Origin: Sphingobium aromaticiconvertens
GTDB lineage: Bacteria; Pseudomonadota; Alphaproteobacteria; Sphingomonadales; Sphingomonadaceae
NCBI RefSeq assembly: GCF_037154075.1
Contig: NZ_JBANRJ010000001.1
Span: forward strand, 924,001 to 988,000
DNA: 64,000 nt
Direction: 5' to 3'
Shown here one piece after another: positions 1-8,057 of the stretch. The notes under the pieces are model-generated. The model was not told the DNA's origin, did no database searches, and worked only from the letters and a program-made list of their open reading frames with translations. Made by a program: the position numbers and the translations under genes. Within the stretch, counting starts at the first letter, position 1. Every line of letters starts with the position of its first letter.

Positions 1-437
1 TGGGCGATCGCCTTGGCCCGATCCTCTGGCAGTTCATGCCCACGAAAAAATTCCATGACGACGATTTCGCCGCTTTCCTTAAGCTGCTTCCCACCAGCGT
101 CGCGGGCGTCCCCCTGCGCCACGCGCTGGAGGTGCGGCACGGCAGTTTCGACGATCCCGTGTTCCTCGCCCTCGCGCGGGATGCGGGTGCGGCGATCGTC
201 TTCGCCGACCATGATGTCTATCCGGCGATAGAAGGGCATGATGTCGGCTTTTCCTATATGCGCCTCATGCGCTCTCAGGAGGAGCAGCCGACCGGCTACG
301 ACGCTGCGAGCATCGCGCAGTGGAAGGCCCGCGCGCAGCATCAGGCGCAGCAGGGAGATGTCTTCACCTTCTTCATCAGTGGCGCGAAAGTCCGCGCACC
401 CGCGGCGGCGCAAGCGCTGATAACGGCGCTTGGTTAA
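1..437 (+). CDS. DUF72 (YecE-like) family protein, 5' part missing
   Basis: The reading frame is open from the window edge (first whole codon at base 3) to a TAA at 435-437, so only the C-terminal ~144 residues are present. The residues before the internal Met at base 36 read GDRLGPILWQF, the conserved segment of the DUF72/YecE family, a TIM-barrel-like fold of unknown biochemical role. Aromatic and acidic positions typical of the family follow (VFADHD, FSYMRLM, VFTFFI). The Met at 36 is therefore internal and not the start. The gene is followed by about 110 bases without a gene. Family assignment is firm from the motif; function is unknown for the family as a whole. Confidence 0.85.
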   Translation, partial: GDRLGPILWQFMPTKKFHDDDFAAFLKLLPTSVAGVPLRHALEVRHGSFDDPVFLALARDAGAAIVFADHDVYPAIEGHDVGFSYMRLMRSQEEQPTGYDAASIAQWKARAQHQAQQGDVFTFFISGAKVRAPAAAQALITALG

Positions 438-553
438 TATTTTCTGTGTTGCGTTTAGTGCAATCGTAAACTCAAACATTGCGATTGTTACAATTTAAAG
501 GCAGGCGCATAGGCGCTCTCGCAACGTAACAAAATTACCGAATGGAGCAATAT

Positions 554-637
554 ATGCGTCACGCCATCCAGGGTGCGGCGGTGCTTGTAGCGGTCAGCGC
601 ACAGCTGCTGACTTTCTACTCCGTGCTGTACGCCTAA
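554..637 (+). CDS. Small 27-residue membrane protein (hypothetical)
   Basis: An ATG at 554 with a GGAG Shine-Dalgarno sequence at 544-547 opens a 27-codon frame ending in TAA at 635-637. After a short MRHAIQ start the peptide is almost all hydrophobic (GAAVLVAVSA, then LLTFYSVLYA), long enough for one membrane-spanning helix. A strong hairpin terminator follows 60 bases later. A good ribosome site, a hydrophobic core and a terminator together support a real small gene; no family is recognised. It faces the PspC gene across the terminator, so it may be another small envelope protein, but that link is only positional. Confidence 0.55.
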   Translation: MRHAIQGAAVLVAVSAQLLTFYSVLYA

Positions 638-697
638 AGCCTTTCCGAAGGCGAAGCCGGTGCCCCGCCTGTTTTGTGCGGTGCAACCGGACGACAA

Positions 698-733
698 AAA
701 GCCGCCCAGGGCATAAGCCGGGGCGGCGTTTTT
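698..733. terminator. Bidirectional intrinsic terminator
   Basis: Stem GCCGCCC (701-707) pairs with GGGCGGC (721-727). It is flanked by AAAAA on the left and GTTTTT on the right, so it can stop the rightward 27-residue gene and the leftward PspC gene. Confidence 0.8.
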
Positions 734-776
734 GTATGCGGCGTTCTCAAGGGCGAGCGCCGCGCGGTCGATCCGT

Positions 777-965
777 TCAGCCTTCGGCGGCGAGCCAGCC
801 CGCCAGCAGATAGGCGACAACGCCGATCGGTCCCAGCACGCACAGCGTCAGCAGCACCAGCCCGACGCGGATCAGCGTCACGTCCAACCCGGTTCGCGCC
901 GACAGGCCTGCGCATACGCCCATGATCTTGCCATTGCGACGGTCGAGGGTGAAGCTGTTGTCCAT
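777..965 (-). CDS. PspC domain protein
   Basis: A 62-residue protein with the PspC signature: RRNGKIMGVCAGLS followed by a second hydrophobic segment (LVLLTLCVLGPIGVVAYLLA). PspC proteins are small inner-membrane proteins tied to phage-shock or envelope-stress responses. The ATG at 965 is preceded by GAAGG at a good distance, so it is preferred over the in-frame TTG 15 bases upstream. No pspA or pspB gene is adjacent, so this is a stand-alone PspC. A 35-residue hydrophobic peptide gene lies just upstream on the same strand and could be co-transcribed. Confidence 0.85.
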   Translation of the reverse strand: MDNSFTLDRRNGKIMGVCAGLSARTGLDVTLIRVGLVLLTLCVLGPIGVVAYLLAGWLAAEG

Positions 966-1015
966 GAGTCTGGCCTTCAAATATCTATGGTATCGAGCGG
1001 GGGGAGCATGTCCGT

Positions 1016-1123
1016 TCAGGCGAGCGAGGTGACCGGCCCAACGGTTGCGCCAACGAAGACGGTAGCGACGATGACCGCGCCTACGAGGGCAATGGCGGCA
1101 CTTTGGATCTTGGCGATGAACAT
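1016..1123 (-). CDS. Small 35-residue membrane protein (hypothetical)
   Basis: The ATG at 1123 is preceded by AGGAG eight bases upstream and opens a 35-codon frame ending at 1016. The product starts MFIAKIQSA and then has a continuous Ala/Val/Ile/Gly stretch (ALVGAVIVATVFVGATVG), a typical single membrane helix. The gene lies 50 bases upstream of the PspC gene on the same strand. The family is not recognised. Together with the 27-residue gene it makes a group of very small envelope proteins. Confidence rests on the ribosome site and the clean transmembrane profile. Confidence 0.55.
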   Translation of the reverse strand: MFIAKIQSAAIALVGAVIVATVFVGATVGPVTSLA

Positions 1124-1309
1124 GATGATAACTCCTTGCTTTACACTGTCACTGGACCATCCAGTGTCATGCCAGGGCGATTGCAGGAGCCGTGCCAGTT
1201 TGGTTTTTTGTCCGCTTTCCGGCGATTCTTGGGCTTGGCGACACTGGGTGATCTGTGAAAAATTCCGCTAGTTGGTAAAAACTGCATCAAGTTGGGATTT
1301 TGCGCAGCC

Positions 1310-1699
1310 ATGAAAGAGAAAATGGTTCTGCTTTTCGTCTATGGAACGCTGCGTGTCGGTTTCGATGGACCGATGGCGCGGTGGCTACGCGGCGTGGCGC
1401 AGGCGGTGGGGCAGGGGCATCTCACGGGCTGCCTCTATTGTGTCGATGATTATCCCGCCTTCGTGCCGGGGGAGGCGGGCTGCGTCACCGGCGATCTGTT
1501 TGCGCTCCGCGATCCGGCCATGGTTCTCGCCAAACTGGACGACTATGAACAATGTTCGGAATGGCCGCAGCCGCACGAATATCGGCGCGAACGGGTCATG
1601 GTCATGACATCGGACGGCCCTTTTAAAGCATGGGCTTATATCTATGCCGATGACACGTCCGGATTGCCGTTGATCGTTGGCGGCGACTTTCTGCATTGA
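1310..1699 (+). CDS. Gamma-glutamylcyclotransferase-like (AIG2/GGCT) protein
   Basis: The sequence LLFVYGTLR near the N-terminus is the hallmark of the GGCT-like (AIG2) fold, which binds gamma-glutamyl peptides or amines. Further conserved parts are GCLYCVDDYPAF, VTGDLFAL and LDDYE, the last carrying the acidic residue expected at the active site. The length (~129 residues) is normal for the family. The start is either ATG 1310 or ATG 1322; the latter has AAAGAG just upstream and puts the first strand at the very N-terminus. The gene stands alone and its substrate cannot be told from sequence. Confidence 0.85.
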   Translation: MKEKMVLLFVYGTLRVGFDGPMARWLRGVAQAVGQGHLTGCLYCVDDYPAFVPGEAGCVTGDLFALRDPAMVLAKLDDYEQCSEWPQPHEYRRERVMVMTSDGPFKAWAYIYADDTSGLPLIVGGDFLH

Positions 1700-1733
1700 C
1701 GTGAGAAGGCTGGCGTCGTCGCCTTCGCGGTGG

Positions 1734-2156
1734 CTATGCCGGCAAGTCCTGCAAAACCGGTGCAACCCAAGCCCGCCGTGCGTCTTTCGACATCAGCCGT
1801 TCGCGCGTCCAATAGGCATAGGGCCAATCCTTGTCGCCCAGCGGAGAGGCCAGCAACAGCATCAGCGCCGCACACGGCATGATGCCGTCCGGTACTCCTG
1901 CCAGCACGCGCCGGGTCATATGCAGCGACGCCTGCGTGATTGTCTCATGATAGCCTGCGGTGTCACTGTTAACCCCACCGACGGCCTCATTATAGCTGCG
2001 GATCATGGCCGGCATGTCCCGCTCGACCAGGATGTCGGCGCGTGTCAGAATCAGCCATAATGCAGTCGCGAAATGCGCGGCATGGGTCCATTCCGCCTTG
2101 GGCAGCGTCCGCGCACAAAAGGCCCGCGCGATCCGGTCTATCTCATCATCGGTCAT
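1734..2156 (-). CDS. Conserved hypothetical protein with WTHAAH and YHET motifs
   Basis: A 140-residue, probably cytosolic protein without signal peptide. Two histidine-rich motifs stand out, WTHAAHFATALW (residues ~23-34) and GYHETIT (~67-73); such His/Glu clusters can bind a metal, but this is inference. The stop codon of rlmN lies only 17 bases upstream, so it is the last gene of an IalB-like/rlmN/unknown operon read leftward. I recognise the pattern as that of an uncharacterised conserved bacterial family but know no function. Start: ATG at 2156. Confidence 0.7.
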   Translation of the reverse strand: MTDDEIDRIARAFCARTLPKAEWTHAAHFATALWLILTRADILVERDMPAMIRSYNEAVGGVNSDTAGYHETITQASLHMTRRVLAGVPDGIMPCAALMLLLASPLGDKDWPYAYWTRERLMSKDARRAWVAPVLQDLPA

Positions 2157-2173
2157 GGATTATTCGTGGAAAA

Positions 2174-3460
2174 CTACCCAAGCGCCGCTTGTTTTTCCGC
2201 CGCCAGCCGATCCAGTTCCGCCCGGCTCTTCTTTTCCGACGCGGACTTTAGCTGCCCGCAGGCGGCCATGATGTCGCGGCCGCGCGGGGTGCGAACGGGT
2301 GCGGAAATCCCACCCTCGAACACGATATTGCTGAACGAACGAATCCGCTCTGACGTCGAGCATTCATAATCGGTGCCGGGCCAGGGGTTGAAGGGGATGA
2401 GGTTCACCTTCGCGGGCAGCTTATATTTGCGGATCAACCGGACCAGCTCACGCGCATCGGCGTCGCTGTCATTCTTGTCCTTGATCATCACATATTCAAA
2501 GGTGATGCGCCGCGCATTATTCGCCTTGGGATAGTCGGCGCAGGCCTGCAACAGCTCCTCGATCCCGTATTTTTTGTTGAGCGGGACCAGTTCATCGCGC
2601 ACTTCCTTGGTCACGGCGTGGAGCGAGACGGCCAGGTTCACGCCGATCTCTTCGGCCGCGCGCGCCATCATCGGCACGACGCCGCTGGTCGACAGGGTGA
2701 TGCGCCGCTTCGACAGAGAAAGGCCGTCGCCGTCCATGATCAGCTTCAGCGCGTCGCGCACATGATCGAAATTATAAAGCGGCTCACCCATCCCCATCAT
2801 GACGATGTTGGTCAGCATCCGCCCATCCGGCGAATATTGGGGAGCATCCTCATCCTCAATATCGGCATCATCGTTGGCGCTGGCCATGCTGCCCTTGGGC
2901 CATTCGCCCAGCGCATCACGCGCCAGCATCACCTGACCCACGATTTCGCCCGGCGTCAGATTGCGGACAAGGCGCATCGTGCCGGTATGACAGAAACGGC
3001 AATTCAATGTGCAGCCGACCTGACTGGACACGCACAGCGTTCCCCGGTCCGCGTCGGGGATGAACACCATTTCATAGTCCTGTCCGTCATCGGATCGCAG
3101 CAGCCATTTGCGGGTGCCGTCGGTGGACACCTGCGCCTCCACCACTTCAGGGCGGCCCACGACGAATCGCTCGGCCATCCACAGGCGCATCGGCTTGGCC
3201 AGATCGGTCATGGCCTCAAAATCGGTTTCGCCGCGATGATAGAGCCAGTGGAACAACTGCTTAGAGCGCAGCTTTGCCTGCTTTTCGTCCAGGCCTGCTT
3301 CCTCCAGCGCGCTTTTCATTTGCGGGCGGGACAGGCCCATCAGGTCGACGCGCCCATCTTCACGCGGCGTCACGGCGCGCGGCACGGGCACAGGGTCGAT
3401 AAGGCCGGGAATCGGCATAAGGAGGTTTGCGGCTGATTGCATGCGCGCGCCATAGCGCAT
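2174..3460 (-). CDS. rlmN: Dual-specificity 23S rRNA/tRNA adenine-C2 methyltransferase RlmN
   Basis: RlmN methylates A2503 of 23S rRNA and A37 of some tRNAs by a radical-SAM mechanism. The protein (428 residues) has the cluster-binding CTLNCRFC motif (C-x3-C-x2-C), the MGMGEPLYN segment, LAVSLHA, and a CGQL C-terminal Cys region, all typical of RlmN. An acidic insert between the cluster motif and MGMGEP ([12 protein letters not shown]) is a local elaboration. Start: ATG 3460 has AGAAG upstream; ATG 3442 (MQSAANLL) is possible. It sits between an exported IalB-like gene and a small unknown gene, closely spaced, so all three are probably one transcript. Confidence 0.95.
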   Translation of the reverse strand: MRYGARMQSAANLLMPIPGLIDPVPVPRAVTPREDGRVDLMGLSRPQMKSALEEAGLDEKQAKLRSKQLFHWLYHRGETDFEAMTDLAKPMRLWMAERFVVGRPEVVEAQVSTDGTRKWLLRSDDGQDYEMVFIPDADRGTLCVSSQVGCTLNCRFCHTGTMRLVRNLTPGEIVGQVMLARDALGEWPKGSMASANDDADIEDEDAPQYSPDGRMLTNIVMMGMGEPLYNFDHVRDALKLIMDGDGLSLSKRRITLSTSGVVPMMARAAEEIGVNLAVSLHAVTKEVRDELVPLNKKYGIEELLQACADYPKANNARRITFEYVMIKDKNDSDADARELVRLIRKYKLPAKVNLIPFNPWPGTDYECSTSERIRSFSNIVFEGGISAPVRTPRGRDIMAACGQLKSASEKKSRAELDRLAAEKQAALG

Positions 3461-3487
3461 TTTCTTACTTCTGACCAGCGTAGCCAG

Positions 3488-3979
3488 TTACCCCCGGCGC
3501 GCGCATCCCAGCGCTGCCGCGTCGATCGCCGTCGCCGCGCCCCGCAGGGCATAGGCGTCGGCATAGGCGCGCCCGCGTGCATCGCGCGTCTCCACGCTCA
3601 TGCTGGTGCCCGACCGGATGGCCGCCACGATCGCCGCGTCGCCCTGCGCATCGGCGGCCCAGGCGTCGGCAGCCCCCGCTACCAGCGCAAAACGGCGGTC
3701 GCCAATGCTGAGTGTGACAGGCGCGCTCTGTCCGTGACCACGACTGAGGCGGAACTGTATCTGACCGCGAATCCGTTGCTCGGGCCAGTGCGAAATGGTC
3801 GCGAAACCCTCACGCCCGCCCTTCCGGACCGGCAGGGCGATGGCATAGCATCGAGCTGGGGAGGGATCGCGAAACGCGCCCCAACTTTCGAATATGCCAA
3901 GTGATTCCCTTGCGTTCACCGGCGTCGCGGCGGCAAGCAACAAAGGGAGTAGCAGCAGGAAAACCGGGCGGATCATCAT
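3488..3979 (-). CDS. Exported IalB-like (invasion-associated locus B family) protein
   Basis: A 163-residue protein with a clear signal peptide (basic MMIR, hydrophobic FLLLLPLLLAAATP, cleavage near VNA-RE). The mature part has WGAFRDPSPARCYAIA, which resembles the start of the IalB domain, and ends with a second Cys (LGCARRG) that could pair with the first. IalB-family proteins are periplasmic or outer-membrane-associated; their biochemical role is not settled and the name does not imply virulence here. The gene lies 27 bases upstream of rlmN on the same strand. Confidence 0.65.
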   Translation of the reverse strand: MMIRPVFLLLLPLLLAAATPVNARESLGIFESWGAFRDPSPARCYAIALPVRKGGREGFATISHWPEQRIRGQIQFRLSRGHGQSAPVTLSIGDRRFALVAGAADAWAADAQGDAAIVAAIRSGTSMSVETRDARGRAYADAYALRGAATAIDAAALGCARRG

Positions 3980-4164
3980 CCACGCAAAGCCCAGTCAGCG
4001 CGCTTTTGCAAGCCTTTGCGTGTCAAGGCGGGAAAAGCCGTTGCGTGCCGCTTGCCGCCGCCGTCACAGCGGTTATGTAGAACGGGCACCACTATCGCCC
4101 GGATTCGGCCCTTCATGCGCTGGAGCCGGGCTTCAACGAAGAACAGAAGCGGACACACAGGGAC

Positions 4165-5277
4165 ATGAAGGCCACCATCGAACGCGCGACGCTCCTCAAG
4201 AGCCTGAGCCACGTCCAGTCGGTGGTTGAGCGTCGGAATACGATTCCCATTCTGTCCAACGTGCTGATCGAGGCGTCTGCGGACGGCGCGATCAAGCTGA
4301 TGGCGACCGACCTCGACCTCCAGATCGTCGAAAGCATCTCCGCCCAGGTCGAACAGGCCGGCGCGACCACCATTTCCGCGCATACGCTGTTCGACATCGC
4401 GCGCAAGCTGCCGGAAGGGAGCCAGGTTTCGCTTCAGGCCGCGGACGGCAAGATGCTGATCCAGGCGGGGCGCGCGCGCTTCAACCTGTCCACCCTGCCG
4501 CGTGACGACTTCCCCGTGATCGCAGAGGGCGACCTGCCAACCCAGTTCGAGCTTCCGGCCGCGACCCTGATCGAGATTATCGACAAGACCCGCTTCGCCA
4601 TTTCGACCGAAGAGACGCGCTATTATCTGAACGGCATTTATTTCCATGTGTCGGAAGATCCGCTGCCCGTACTGAAGGCGGCCGCCACCGACGGCCATCG
4701 CCTGGCCCGCGTCACCGTGGCCCGGCCCGATGGGGCGGAAGGGATGCCCGGCATCATCATTCCGCGCAAATGCATCGCCGAACTGCGCAAGCTGCTGGAC
4801 GAAGTGGACGGATCGGTCGCGATCACCCTGTCGGCCAGCAAGATCCGCTTTGGTCTGGGCAACGCAATCCTTACCAGCAAGCTGATCGACGGGACCTTCC
4901 CCGACTATAGCCGGGTCATCCCGACCGCGAACGACAAGCTGCTCAAGATCGATCCGCGCAGTTTCGAGGAAGGCGTCGATCGCGTCGCCACGATCGCCAC
5001 CGAAAAGACCCGCGCGGTCAAGATGTCGCTGGACCGGGACAAGATCACCCTGTCCGTCACCAGCCCTGAAAATGGCACGGCGGCAGAAGAGGTGCCGGGC
5101 GACTTTGCGGGCGAAGGCTTCGACATCGGCTTTAACGCGCGGTATCTGCTCGACATATTGGGACAGATCCACAGCGACGTGGTCGAGCTTCATCTGGCCG
5201 ACGCAGCCGCGCCGACGCTGATCCGGGAAGATGACAAGAGCATTGCGCTCTATGTGCTGATGCCGATGCGGGTCTGA
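4165..5277 (+). CDS. dnaN: DNA polymerase III beta subunit (sliding clamp)
   Basis: The 370-residue product has the three-domain clamp layout. The N-terminus (MKATIERATLLKSLSHVQSVVERRNTIPILSN) and the C-terminal LMPMRV are diagnostic. The clamp encircles DNA and holds polymerase III on the template. Length is normal. The gene is alone on its strand here, not next to dnaA or recF, as is common in sphingomonads. About 185 bases upstream separate it from the divergent IalB-like gene; no clear promoter was assigned there. The ATG at 4165 follows GGGACATGA-type purine-rich sequence. Confidence 0.97.
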   Translation: MKATIERATLLKSLSHVQSVVERRNTIPILSNVLIEASADGAIKLMATDLDLQIVESISAQVEQAGATTISAHTLFDIARKLPEGSQVSLQAADGKMLIQAGRARFNLSTLPRDDFPVIAEGDLPTQFELPAATLIEIIDKTRFAISTEETRYYLNGIYFHVSEDPLPVLKAAATDGHRLARVTVARPDGAEGMPGIIIPRKCIAELRKLLDEVDGSVAITLSASKIRFGLGNAILTSKLIDGTFPDYSRVIPTANDKLLKIDPRSFEEGVDRVATIATEKTRAVKMSLDRDKITLSVTSPENGTAAEEVPGDFAGEGFDIGFNARYLLDILGQIHSDVVELHLADAAAPTLIREDDKSIALYVLMPMRV

Positions 5278-5360
5278 TCCCTTCGGAAACGCAAATATCG
5301 GTTATTTACGTAGAGTTGCGCTGCTGAGTTCGTAACCCTCTCTCAACCACTTTGGGTTAA

Positions 5361-7997
5361 GTGCAGGCTATGCAATCCCTGCGCTCAGCCATCCTCGATT
5401 CCGCCGATCGTCCTGCCGGGTTACTTTCCGCGCTCGGGCTTACTGAAAGCAGGACGGACGTCGCCGCCACCTGGGTGTCCGCCGCTTATCGGGGCATTGC
5501 CCTGCTATGGCCGCTGGTGCTGCTTGCAAAAATCTGCGTCAGTGCGTTGCTGCACATCCCACTTGGCTTTGCCGCCGCGAGCGGCGCTGGTTGGCTGGCT
5601 GTCGGACTGGCGGTGATTCTGCTCGATCTGATCATCCTTGCTCTGCCGCGCTTGCGTGTTTTTGGCGGTCTGCTGCCGCACGTCCAGACGTGGGTATTGC
5701 TGCCGCTCGTCATCCTGTCCGGTGTGGCGTTCAGCCTTTGGCTCGCGCTTGGCCAGGCTGGCGACGAAGTGGGGGGATGGCTGACGCTGACCGCAACCTT
5801 CTGTATCGCATTACTGGTCACAGGTATCGTCGGCGATCGACGGCTGCTTGCCTTTGGCTATGTGTTGGGCGCCCTGCTGGTTCCCACATTGCTGCATGGC
5901 GACTTTATCCATGCGGGCCTGCTGGTCAGTTGCCTGTCGGTCATGGCGCTGGCGACGATGCGACAGGCCATTGCCGACCGTGACCGGGCGCTTGATGATC
6001 GCCGCCGGGACTTGCAAGTCCAGCGGTCGGACCGGCTGTTGCAGGATTATGAGCGGTCCGGGCGGGGCTGGTTCTGGGAAACGGACCGCAATGGCTGCAT
6101 CAGCTATGTGTCCGAAACGCTGGTGGCGACCATGGGCGCATCCTCGACGACGCTGATCGGTCGCCCGATTACCGACATGATCTGCCATGGTGACCGGCAG
6201 CAGGGCGATGGCGAGCGGACGCTGGGCTTCCATCTGTCGGCCAGGAGCGGCTTTGCGGACATCGCGGTTCGCGCGGCGATGACGCAGGATGAGCGCTGGT
6301 GGTCGATTTCGGGTCAACCGATATTCAATGAATATGGGCAGTTTCACGGTTTCCGTGGGTCGGGTACCGACCTCACCGAAATGCGCCGCAGTCAGGCGGA
6401 AGTGGTTCGGCTGGCGCAATATGATTCGCTGACCGGCCTTGCCAACCGCGTGCAGATGCTTCGATCGCTGGAACAGGCGGTGACGAGCGTGCGCGGGCAA
6501 CCGGGTGACTGTTCGCTGCTGATGCTCGACCTCGACCGGTTCAAATATGTCAACGACACGCTCGGTCATCCTGCTGGCGACGCGTTGTTGCGGCAGGTCA
6601 GTCAGCGCCTGCAGCGGGTGGTTGGCGATCAGGGGCTGGTCGGCCGTCAGGGTGGCGACGAGTTCAAGATATTGCTGCCGGGCCGGGTCGAACATGCCGC
6701 GCTGGTTCAATTGGCCGACATCATCATTGCGTCGCTGTCCCAGCCTTATTCGATCGAGGGCAGTCGGGTGGTCATCGGCGTGTCGATCGGCATTTCGTCC
6801 TGTCCCATCGATGGTGTGACTGCCGATGCATTGATCCGCAACGCCGACCTCGCGCTCTATGCCGCCAAGGGTGACGGACGCGGCATCCATCGTTTCTACT
6901 CGCCCGAAATGCATGCCGATGCAGAGGATCGCCGCCAGCTTGAGGAGGATCTGCGTCAAGCGCTGGCCAGCGACGCGCTGCATCTGGTCTATCAGCCGGT
7001 CGTCAATGCGCGAACGGAACAGATTACCGGCTATGAAGCGCTGCTGCGTTGGGAGCATCCGGTGCGTGGCGCGATTTCTCCGAACATATTCATCCCGATC
7101 GCTGAGGATACCGGGTTGATCGCACAGATCGGCGAATGGGTGCTGCGGACGGCCTGTCAGGACGCGGCTGGTTGGACCGATGGCGCGCGGGTGGCGGTAA
7201 ACGTCTCGCCCATCCAGTTTGCCAACCCTGCTTTCCCTTCGACGGTGATGAACGTACTCGCATCCACGCAGCTTGCGCCCGAACGGCTGGAGCTGGAGAT
7301 TACGGAGAGCGTGTTCCTCAACGACAATGATGGCACGGACGCGATGTTCGCGCGGTTGAAGTCGCTGGGCGTGCGGCTGGCGCTCGACGATTTCGGCACC
7401 GGCTATTCCTCACTCGGTTATTTGAAAAAGGCCCCGTTCGACAAGATCAAGATTGACCAGAGTTTCGTGCGCGGCGCAGCGATCAAGGGTAGTCGCAACA
7501 GCGCGATCATCAAGGCGATCGTCAGCCTGGCGGAAGCGCTGGGCATGGATACGACGGCCGAAGGCGCGGAAACGCAGGACGAGCTGGACCTGATCCGTCA
7601 GTTGGGGTGCAGCCATATCCAGGGCTATATCTATGGTCGCCCGATTTTGGGTATCGACATCATGGCGCGGCAGACGGGCGTGAAGGTCATTGCCCAGTCT
7701 GACGGCTTCCGTTCGAGCAGACCAGAACGCAAATCGATGCTGAGGACCATTTCCGTTCATCATGACGGGCAGGTTTATGGCGCCCGTGTCCGCAACATCT
7801 CCGCCACTGGTGCGCTGGTGGAAGGATTATGGAATGTCCCGGAAGGCACGCGGTTCGCGATCGAACTGGCAGAGGGGCAGCTTGTTCAGGCTACGGCGCG
7901 CTGGTCGAAGGATGACCGGATGGGCGTGGAGTTCGATGAGGGGATCGACCTCGTGACGCTTCGTACCTCTGCGGTGCCCCGCGCACTGGCGTCGTGA
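5361..7997 (+). CDS. Membrane-anchored PAS-GGDEF-EAL-PilZ c-di-GMP signalling protein
   Basis: An 878-residue protein. Residues ~34-195 hold several hydrophobic helices (membrane sensor), ~229-345 a PAS-like domain, ~355-515 a diguanylate cyclase domain with intact GGDEF (~431), ~530-770 a phosphodiesterase domain with EALLRW, VNVSP, ELEITES, DDFGTGYSS and KIKID, and ~785-870 a PilZ-like domain with the NISATG motif (N-x-S-x-x-G). The RxxD inhibitory site before GGDEF is not present (Gly at both expected Arg and Asp positions). The EAL residues for hydrolysis look complete, so the protein may make, cleave or only sense c-di-GMP. Start: GTG 5361 or ATG 5370. It stands alone, ending at a terminator shared with the convergent receptor gene. 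Confidence 0.93.
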   Translation: MQAMQSLRSAILDSADRPAGLLSALGLTESRTDVAATWVSAAYRGIALLWPLVLLAKICVSALLHIPLGFAAASGAGWLAVGLAVILLDLIILALPRLRVFGGLLPHVQTWVLLPLVILSGVAFSLWLALGQAGDEVGGWLTLTATFCIALLVTGIVGDRRLLAFGYVLGALLVPTLLHGDFIHAGLLVSCLSVMALATMRQAIADRDRALDDRRRDLQVQRSDRLLQDYERSGRGWFWETDRNGCISYVSETLVATMGASSTTLIGRPITDMICHGDRQQGDGERTLGFHLSARSGFADIAVRAAMTQDERWWSISGQPIFNEYGQFHGFRGSGTDLTEMRRSQAEVVRLAQYDSLTGLANRVQMLRSLEQAVTSVRGQPGDCSLLMLDLDRFKYVNDTLGHPAGDALLRQVSQRLQRVVGDQGLVGRQGGDEFKILLPGRVEHAALVQLADIIIASLSQPYSIEGSRVVIGVSIGISSCPIDGVTADALIRNADLALYAAKGDGRGIHRFYSPEMHADAEDRRQLEEDLRQALASDALHLVYQPVVNARTEQITGYEALLRWEHPVRGAISPNIFIPIAEDTGLIAQIGEWVLRTACQDAAGWTDGARVAVNVSPIQFANPAFPSTVMNVLASTQLAPERLELEITESVFLNDNDGTDAMFARLKSLGVRLALDDFGTGYSSLGYLKKAPFDKIKIDQSFVRGAAIKGSRNSAIIKAIVSLAEALGMDTTAEGAETQDELDLIRQLGCSHIQGYIYGRPILGIDIMARQTGVKVIAQSDGFRSSRPERKSMLRTISVHHDGQVYGARVRNISATGALVEGLWNVPEGTRFAIELAEGQLVQATARWSKDDRMGVEFDEGIDLVTLRTSAVPRALAS

Positions 7998-8018
7998 CGC
8001 TCATCCTTCCCTGATTGA

Positions 8019-8051
8019 GGGGCCGGGAAAGGGTGCTCCTTCTCCGGCCCT
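8019..8051. terminator. Convergent intrinsic terminator
   Basis: GGGCCGG (8020-8026) pairs with CCGGCCC (8044-8050); an inner GAAAGG/CCTTCT part extends the stem imperfectly. It lies between the convergent c-di-GMP gene and receptor gene and can serve both. Confidence 0.65.
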
Positions 8052-8057
8052 TCCCGT

